Of a DNA stretch of 64,000 nucleotides, positions 57,601 to 64,000 are shown piece by piece. This DNA comes from Lytechinus pictus (Eukaryota; Echinodermata; Echinoidea; Temnopleuroida; Toxopneustidae), in the NCBI RefSeq assembly GCF_037042905.1, contig NC_087247.1, positions 59,605,920 through 59,669,919 on the forward strand, given 5' to 3'. The notes below the pieces were generated by a model. That model was not told the DNA's origin. It searched no databases and was given only the letters and a program-made list of their open reading frames with translations. A program made the translations under genes and the position numbers. The number at the start of each line of letters is the position of its first letter. Positions within the stretch are counted from its first letter, which is position 1.

Positions 57601-60600
57601 CATATCACTTTCAATGTATTTTCAAATGCACCATCATTTCATGAAGAAAACATAATGAACCTTTATCAGTAAACCAGTTAAGATAACAAGCTCCTCTTAA
57701 ATCAGATATAGCAATCTTCTCATCTGGTCCCATGGGACATTGAGGGGAAGCCCCAGAAGAAAAAGCAGAAGATTGTAGTTTATGTGTATGTACATCAGAA
57801 GTAATGCCGATGGAACATTCCATCTTTTAAAAATCCATTTCAGCTGGGTTAATATTGAGTTGCCTGATGTAGCTCAAAAGGAATGTCACTATATCAAATG
57901 TAAAACATCAAAGTACATTCAGACAATCTATGTATGATTGATGAAGATGATGCTTACAGAGTACAGTCTCACCAACTGATGTAAATTACAAAAATCTCAA
58001 ATTATTCAAAGGGTCACCAAAAGCAGACAAAATGATACCTAAATTGACAATTTCCATTCTAATAATTTATATATCAAAGGAATTGATTCATATAAAATGA
58101 CCAAACTTATGCATACCTGTGTATGCTTTAAACAAAGTGTTCAAATTGCTTGGATATAATCTGCATATAATTAGAAGAATGAATTTTATGATGTAACACA
58201 CTGTTCCTTACAAACATGAAGAAATCTTACCTTGAAAGTTGATGAGGAAGTACAAATCTAGCTGCATGCTTCATATGAACTTCTTTACAATGCCTTACAA
58301 GACGAGAATACACTGGGAATGGCCTGAAATATATCGTAAAAATGAAATTAAATATCATAAAATGTAAATGATCTATTCCGAGACGTACACTAGAGAGAAC
58401 AAGAGATATATATATTTATCTTGAATTCTAGATCTTGAGTTTCATGTTTAAATACTACCATCATACAATATGCACACTGTGTTATAAAGCAATTGTGATA
58501 TCTTAGTGACAATAAGAGGTCAATGGCAATGAGTCGTATTGTTAATGATGTACAAATAAAGAAAATATAACCTTTTTCTCAAGATACCATGAAATGCATG
58601 GTTGATTCATGTCTAAAATTCAATCTCATATGCGCAGTGGAAATGTTTCATTCATTAAAATATCATTCTTGGATGAGTCTGATCCACTTTGCCTTTTTTT
58701 TTTACTTGAAAAATCTCTTTCATATGAACTATTAAAAAAATAGTTCAGTAAATTTTGATCATCCTTAAACTTAACTATTAACCAGCAAAAAGTTATTAAA
58801 CTTTACTGTTGAGGAGAATGGAATTACTGACATTTCTTACTTAGTTGAAGTTACATATCATCACAGAGTATAATAACATTGTCTATCAACAAAAAAATTA
58901 CTCACTGATTTTTCTTGAAACGTGTGCAACTCTTCCAACAGCACAGGAAATGAGTTTCACCTGTAGAGATAAAGCATACAATATTGAAAGGACACCTGTA
59001 GGAAATAACGCTAAGTAAGAATCCCAAATCAGCTTTATTTATGCTCATGGGAAATCAGGAATATTACTAGTTCTGGGCTGATGTTATCTAAACATTAGTA
59101 AATACTAACAATCATCTCAAAGACCTGTATCCAACCATCTGCTTTTAAAGGGATATATACATTTTTATCATCTACATATTCATTCCATATTAGGCTCTAT
59201 CTCTCTATTTGAGTTTTAATAGTGTTCTGTTTTTAATGTGATTGTGATTTCAAGGTATATTATATATTTTGTTTTCCTCACTGCTTGGTCTCTTACAATG
59301 TTCTCTCCCTATTTTATCATAACCTTTCTTATTTTCTATAATTCAATTTATGTCAATTGTTACACAAACATCTATTAGTTTGTAATTTTAACTGTTGATC
59401 TCCTGAGGTGAAATAGAATTACATAATTATCATTTATTATTACTATTATCATTATGGATATGATTCTATACATGATAATGAAAAGAAAATTAATTTGCAT
59501 CATTTAACATGCATAATTTTGTTGAATCACTCCCATTTGCAGTGAACTGTTACTAATAAACTCATGGCAGCATTCAAAATAATAACAAACACAAATTCAA
59601 TCATTGCATATACTTGATGAAAATGATGTAAGATGGTGAATAATATAAACTAGTTAAATTAAAGAATATTAGAAACCTTTCAAGTCAACAAACATACCAT
59701 GACTAAATTTGATACCAGCAATGCAAAACTGAAGTTATTTGTTAGTTATTCTGACAGCCAATGTTAATAGCATCTTTCTTCCCAGGAGGTCAACTATACA
59801 ACATATTAGTTTACAACACTAGGCCACAGATGTGTAAGGTATTCTGAATAAAAATTATGCAAGTCAGATATATGCAATGTAAGTATATATACATTTGAAT
59901 TGTCGTGAACTGTTATTACTAAATGCAGATTAACAATATGAAGATTATTTCACAATGTTACTGATAATAGGCAATTACTTTGCTTATCATTTAGGGATTA
60001 AAATATATGTATAGTATACTAGAGATTGGAGATTAAGGTATGCATAAGACATTTAAGGGATGGTCCGGGCTGAAAATATCTATATCTAAATAAATAGAGT
60101 AAAATTCACAGAGCAAAATGCTGAAAATTTCATCAAAATCGGATTACAAATAACGAAGATATTGAATTTCAAAGTTTTGTGAAAACGGTGATATGTACAT
60201 CGTCATTAATATTCATTAGGTGGGGTGATGATGCCACATCACCACTTTCCTTTTTCTTATGTTATTACATGAAATCATAAATGTTTCAATTTTTTATACA
60301 TGTGTAAATGATGTGTCTCCATTATGATGAAATATGTTGAGGCAATAAATAACTAATGCACTTAATCAGTTGTCAATCCAATTGTTTTAGTTCTTGGTAG
60401 AAAAATTTTGAATTAACCTAATTTCATATAATAAAATACAAAAGAACAAGTGGGGATATGACATCATCAGCCCACTTAATGAATATTCATAAAGACATGC
60501 CTAGAACTGTTTCACCGGAATAATGCAAATCTTTAAAATTCAATAACTTTGTTATTTGTTATCCGATTTTGATTAAATTTTCAGCATTTTGCTCTGTGAA

Positions 60601-62777
60601 TTTCACTCCATTCATTGAAATATAAATATTTCCAGCCAGGACCATCCCTTTAAAAACTGGGATAGGTTAATGAATTAGCTTAGTAGGTTTGTGAATGGAA
60701 AATTCGAAAAGGGTATGCATTTCATCATCAAGCAACCACTCTCTCTATAAACCTTTTCTAGCCCTTAGTCTTATTTCTCTTAAGTATTCAAAGCAGTCTC
60801 TCTCCAAAACAAAAGCCAAACAAGGTACTCTTAAAATACAACATTTTCTCATGGCAAATAACCACTAGTTTAGCATCAATTGTAAGAGTTATTTCACTTT
60901 GAAATGAAAATGAAAGCCATGTTAAATGAAATCATAAAGAAATAATTGTATGTCAATTAATGAACTTATTCTTTTAGTGCTGGGAGAGACTTTTACACAT
61001 TTACTTGATTAGAAATAAAATTGGACAGAAAAGTAATAAGAATCTTTAAACACTCATTCACAATACAACGACACAACTAATTATTTGTCACATTTTACAA
61101 CAATACAAAGAATCAAACTCAGGATAATAAATACAATAATTTATTAGGGGGCAGAGAGTACAAAGAAGTGTATATTTGTCATGTTGGAGAATGTTACACT
61201 AAAACAAACCTAGGTGAGACCTATTAGAATAAGTAATTTGTTTTTGAACATCAATGGATGATGAGATAGACAAGACAAGGAAGAAATAAAATGTGAAGTT
61301 TGATAAATCTTTACCTAAAACAAAACAAATTGCAATCTGCAGCATAATTTGAATTGAAAAACAAAACTACCTGCAGAAGTTCCTTCTCAACATTTCAAGG
61401 GGAAAATTCAGGGTCCTGTTATGTAAAAATTTACACTATTATATTAACTTTGCCATCCACTGGTACCTTTCATGAAATCCTTGACACTGATTGGCTGTTG
61501 AATATTGTTACTATGGTAGTTACCATACTCATTAATTTGTTCAGTAGTCTGTGAAAGGCTCTGTTTTATTTGAGTTTGACAATTGTTGGTTTCGAGTTAC
61601 ATCTATATGAAGATAGAAAAGCAAGGGTGATTATTATTTTTATCAAGTGCAAAAGAAAGTTTAGTTAAAAATTGTATATGGTATTTTTTTAACTTGATAA
61701 ATTGCATAAATATACATGCATAAGTTTTCATGTTCATCGACCAATCCTATTCAAGGTTTTTACTGCACTCATGCATATATAACTCAGAAGGACTGCGACA
61801 TGAAATGAATACCCGATACAGTTGTTTGGTCATGAATTTAAGGGACAAGTTAAAAGTCTTTCATTCAATATTTGAAGCATTTAAAAATGTCAATACACAA
61901 AGTAGATTATGCAGTTAGGGTTTTTTTTTTAATAAAAGAAAAGAGAAGTTATTCAAGTTTGAGGAATGTGCAAACAGTTATCCATGCAATAGAAAGAGGA
62001 AGATTTTGAGCAGAGACAGATCATAACACTTCTGCATCTTAGATGGGTGTAGATGGTCAGAATAATTAACTTTGACTCAAAGACAGAGCTGATTAGCAAA
62101 GGAAGGTAATACACAGAGGACACACAAAGGACACAATGCAAAGAATGGTTACTTTAACATGCGACAAGAGACATCAAAGTCCTGTTCGTATTTGACTTGG
62201 TAAAGCTCCTCACAAAACTACCTGCAGTATTATAACAGTATATGTTTTTAGTGTCATTTGTAATATCACTGGGGACTACTGGAGGCAGCCTTGACTTTTA
62301 CAATCTGCCTCTGTATTATACACATAAAGGATATTGGTAGAACCATATTATGTGGTTTATCAATCTAGTCTTGGGGTTTTCTTTGCTTTTTCATCCAAAC
62401 ATTATAAATTCTTCTATTTGGCGCTTTATTGTAATTGCCCAAGTTAATCTGTTTCTCTTTTTTGTCTAATAGAAGCAGTACATTAATTATATGAGGAAAT
62501 TATGATTTGCAACTTTACTGTAGATGTTTATTAAGGTGGTGTACCAAGTTTTACAGGGATTTAGGTTGCACACAACATTCTCTTAGATGGGATGCACTCA
62601 CGTTTGGTCTGTCCTTCACCAACTTCAACTTCAACTGTAGTGCCTGGTTCAAAACAATAAATGTCACCATGTAAAATACCAACAATCATGCCAGGTGCAT
62701 ATTCCAAGACTAAACTCTCATTCAGTTCTTCACAAGAACACATCAACCATAACCTCTCCCACTTCAGCATCAATTTG
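51638..62777 (-). CDS. PBRM1: Polybromo-1, C-terminal part (5' part outside window)
   Basis: Gene-level entry for minus-strand exons 62602-62777, 58906-58960, 58231-58323, 57406-57545, 55964-56167, 54754-54837, 53608-53731 and 52891-53122, with an alternative last exon 51638-51695. All junctions keep frame, giving about 368 visible residues. PBRM1 (BAF180) is the acetyl-lysine-reading subunit of the nuclear PBAF SWI/SNF remodelling complex. Identification rests on the C-terminus: MGVVGPPTPVGM, then PMFVPAPPKTQRLLHSEAY and YIEGLNNRTDTISDWKHSL, followed by LPRHWFAQG and ALWKMRDIM. These match the human C-terminus (MFVAPPPKTQRLLHSEAYLKYIEGL ... LPSHWL ... ALWRLRDLM) in order. Between the expected BAH/HMG part and this tail lies a C2H2 zinc finger, as reported for invertebrate polybromo. 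Bromodomains, BAH domains and any HMG box must lie beyond position 64000. Confidence 0.93.
52891..53122 (-). CDS. PBRM1: PBRM1 exon: C-terminal YIEGL...ALWKMRDIM domain
   Basis: Follows CTACTAG and encodes YIEGLNNRTDTISDWKHSL through LSDNQKQRLPRHWFAQG to ITNALWKMRDIMQNDF and VSKAFQL, then TAA at 52891-52893. Human PBRM1 continues only a few residues further (QAYNLENV). The TAA overlaps a consensus donor: TT|GTAAGT, with the splice point after 52895. The exon may therefore be terminal or may splice on to 51695. Confidence 0.93.
53123..53607 (-). other. PBRM1 intron
   Basis: AT-rich with no element recognised. Confidence 0.6.
53608..53731 (-). CDS. PBRM1: PBRM1 exon: MFVPAPPKTQRLLHSEAY block
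   Basis: Lies between TTTTGAAAG and a perfect GTAAGT. It encodes GGVPHGQQSMAAQYPPMAPP and QPMFVPAPPKTQRLLHSEAY. The latter half is almost identical to the human C-terminal region, one of the strongest identifiers of the gene. Confidence 0.95.
53732..54753 (-). other. PBRM1 intron
   Basis: AT-rich with no element recognised. Confidence 0.6.
54754..54837 (-). CDS. PBRM1: PBRM1 exon: Pro-rich linker
   Basis: An 84-nt exon between ATGTGTTAG and GTTAGT. It encodes GMMQPPYGMPRGQAMSPHAG and AHSPAHYQ. It is identified by phase, splice borders and composition. Confidence 0.85.
54838..55963 (-). other. PBRM1 intron
   Basis: AT-rich. The minus-strand frames near 55379-55725 are Phe/Ser/Leu-rich low-complexity and not coding. 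Confidence 0.6.
55964..56167 (-). CDS. PBRM1: PBRM1 exon: Gly/Pro/Met/His-rich linker
   Basis: Lies between CTTACAG and GTGAGT. It encodes a low-complexity linker (GYGMQGDMYNGGMPAPPGG, then repeated GMPP/GMHP words and PHMGMLPPHQQTPG). The human counterpart is likewise Pro/Gly/Met-rich and unstructured. The other open frame over the same bases lacks this composition and does not splice in phase. Confidence 0.88.
56168..57405 (-). other. PBRM1 intron
   Basis: AT-rich with no element recognised. Confidence 0.6.
57406..57545 (-). CDS. PBRM1: PBRM1 exon with conserved MGVVGPPTPVGM block
   Basis: Lies between TTGAACAG and GTAAAG. It encodes NYHSHAALHGPNAPRPSTPG and SSAVMGVVGPPTPVGM, then ATQQINQSYGG. 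This corresponds to human ASPRAGTPVGALMGVVPPPTPMGM, which follows the HMG box in vertebrates. Confidence 0.9.
57546..58230 (-). other. PBRM1 intron with an unexplained open frame
   Basis: Bases 57611-57823 (minus) hold a 70-codon frame with mixed, protein-like composition (SDVHTHKLQSSAFSSG ... GPDEKIAISDLRGACYLNWF). It is not needed for the PBRM1 frame. It could be an old repeat or exon remnant; I do not recognise it. Confidence 0.35.
58231..58323 (-). CDS. PBRM1: PBRM1 exon: second half of the zinc finger
   Basis: Lies between ATTTCAG and GTAAGA. It encodes QPFPVYSRLVRHCKEVHMKH, which supplies the two finger histidines (HxxxxH in HCKEVH), then AARFVLPHQLSR. The intron splits the finger between its Cys pair and His pair. 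Confidence 0.87.
58906..58960 (-). CDS. PBRM1: PBRM1 exon: first half of a C2H2 zinc finger
   Basis: A 55-nt exon between CTCTACAG and GTGAGT. It encodes RETHFLCCWKSCTRFKKN and supplies the two finger cysteines (CxxxxC spacing in CCWKSC). Phase joins both neighbours exactly. Confidence 0.85.
58961..62601 (-). other. PBRM1 intron, 3.6 kb
   Basis: Contains one MITE (60055-60650) and a short diverged element near 61418-61565 that shares ATTGGCTG and GTTACTATGGTA with 4148-4309. Otherwise AT-rich without exons. Confidence 0.55.
60055..60650. mobile_element. TTAA-flanked long-inverted-repeat MITE
   Basis: Ends AAGGGATGGTCCGGGCTGAA and CCAGCCAGGACCATCCCTT, with TTAA at both borders. Arms continue as TTCACAGAGCAAAATGCTGA and CAGCATTTTGCTCTGTGAAT. 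It shares AAAATTTCATCAAAATCGGA-type words with the AAGTCCACCCC family but has different tips. Confidence 0.88.
62602..62777 (-). CDS. PBRM1: PBRM1 exon: region before the zinc finger
   Basis: Encodes KLMLKWERLWLMCSCEELNE and onward through YAPGMIVGILHGDIYCFEPG to EGQTK, ending at a CGTGAGT donor. The 3' boundary is firm because its leftover C is completed by the next exon. The 5' boundary is uncertain: TAG before 62777 and AAAG before 62784 are both possible acceptors and neither has a good pyrimidine tract. I recognise no domain by name here. Confidence 0.75.
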
Positions 62778-64000
62778 CTACATAGGCTTTACCAATTTTT
62801 TTTTCTTACAGAATTAAAATGTTTTTAGAATTAGAATGATATATGCAAAGTATGAAAAACATAACTTTTGAGGTTTCAGTATATAAAACTAATATATTTT
62901 TTTTATTCAGAGGAATTGATGATTGAGAATTTGGTGATATTTACACATTTATTTTTCAAAATCGCCTTCAGCCATGTGAAAATAGAATATTTCAAAAGGA
63001 AAAATACAGTAATATCTTATTTGTCACTTCAGAGAAAGATTTTTTAAAATATAAATTTCAGATCAACAATTTTCTCTGAAAACTGGCTCATCTTTAGCCA
63101 TTCATGCTGGACTCTCCATTCATTAGGTAATACAGATATCATAATATATGTCTGTGTATATTATATATGATGAAAGTTAACATAATTCAAAGACAAATTT
63201 CTTGAAACCAATACGAATATTAAGGCAGTAGTAGGAACTGTAACATGCATATAGAAATTGATGAGAGTATGGATAATTTTCCCCCTGAAACAAGGCAAAC
63301 TATAAGTGAGAATGAATGAATATGCAGGTTAATATCTTCTACACGTGGTCATGCTATTATGCAATTTAAAGGTTAACCTGCCATAATCCTGTTAAAAATA
63401 AAATTGACCAAAAAAAATGAAGTCATTAGATACGCCATTATACTGCACATGCACTCTAACATGCAAGCATGGTAATCTATCTACATCTATCCAGCTAAAG
63501 AAACCACATTACATATTAATAATAATCACTATGTATCTTCACTTCTATATCCATGTATGTATAAGAAGTTAATATTACATTTTAAGCCTCTTAAATACAA
63601 ATTAGTAAAAGATTATATTTCCCCAGTACTTACCTCATGATTATAAATGGAAATGCTGATTACTTCAAGAAATAAATTCCCTATCTTAATCAGTTTACTC
63701 TCAGAGTAAAGAGACGAGGGTTGTAGTCATGAAATCAATTTTCATTCCATTGACAAACTGATCCATTGTTTCTGGATCAGGTAATTACCAACTGACACAC
63801 CATCCGAGTGATTCGTCAAAGCTGCTTGCAAGTTACGTGTGACATTACCAATGACTGGTGACACTTTCTTAGGAAGTGAATCAACACCAATGAAATCTGG
63901 TGTGTATGATTTACCAAATGAAAGGGTCACCAGTCGCTTGGAATTTACAAACAGCTTTATGACAACACCCACTAGGTATAAACATCATCTTTGGTTGTAT
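62778..64000 (-). other. PBRM1 upstream intron sequence; repeat end at 63918-63972
   Basis: No further PBRM1 exon was recognised. Bases 63918-63972 (CACCAGTCGCTTGGAATTTA then AAACAGCTTTATGACAACAC) are a diverged terminus of the palindromic MITE at 10848-11183. Confidence 0.5.

Noticed and set aside
63742..63972. 76-codon minus-strand frame at the right edge, considered as a further PBRM1 exon
   Set aside because: Its first part is a diverged terminus of the palindromic MITE seen at 10848-11183. No polybromo similarity and no suitable splice borders.

Overview
The window is AT-rich metazoan nuclear DNA with long introns. About a third of its left half is dispersed, often nested, foldback-type repeats. 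Both recognisable genes are closer to vertebrate chromatin and repair proteins than to those of fly or worm. The repeat classes (TGTCTCGCC-bounded tandem-core elements, TTAA-flanked long-inverted-repeat MITEs, a tRNA-derived SINE) are the kind seen in marine deuterostomes. I favour an echinoderm, probably a sea urchin, but this is an impression and was not checked by search.

Layout. (1) 1-13064 is upstream sequence made mostly of nested repeats: a TGTCTCGCC element with two nested insertions (2954-5575), a possible 3.1-kb hAT-like element (5928-9038), and a second TGTCTCGCC-type repeat split by a 2.25-kb foldback element (9590-12745). (2) 13065-38722, + strand, is a complete coding region for thymine-DNA glycosylase (TDG). 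It has six coding exons joined in frame (665 aa) and a first intron of about 19.8 kb full of repeats. (3) 38723-47500 is mostly repeat-poor, AT-rich sequence: the TDG 3' UTR plus intergenic DNA, with one foldback element at 44850-45327. (4) 47500-51637 is intergenic or the PBRM1 3' UTR and carries a long broken pyrimidine-rich tract. (5) 51638-62777, - strand, holds the last eight or nine coding exons of polybromo-1 (PBRM1), the PBAF chromatin-remodelling subunit. The rest of the gene (bromodomains, BAH domains and any HMG box) lies beyond the right edge. (6) 62778-64000 is a PBRM1 intron or upstream sequence with a repeat fragment.

The two genes are convergent (tail to tail). TDG removes T or U opposite G and the oxidised methylcytosines of active demethylation. 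PBRM1 targets and supports PBAF on acetylated nucleosomes. Both act on chromatin, but nothing here shows that they are co-regulated.

No new enzyme system or defence locus is visible. The observations I rate highest are: seven SUMO-consensus psi-K-x-E motifs spread over both disordered tails of TDG; a PBRM1 stop codon lying inside a perfect splice donor, with a well-formed terminal exon 1.2 kb downstream; strong over-representation of the octamer TACATGTA in the left 47 kb and its apparent absence from the PBRM1 side; and perfect DR1 nuclear-receptor sites built into the repeat units. All counts were made by eye.
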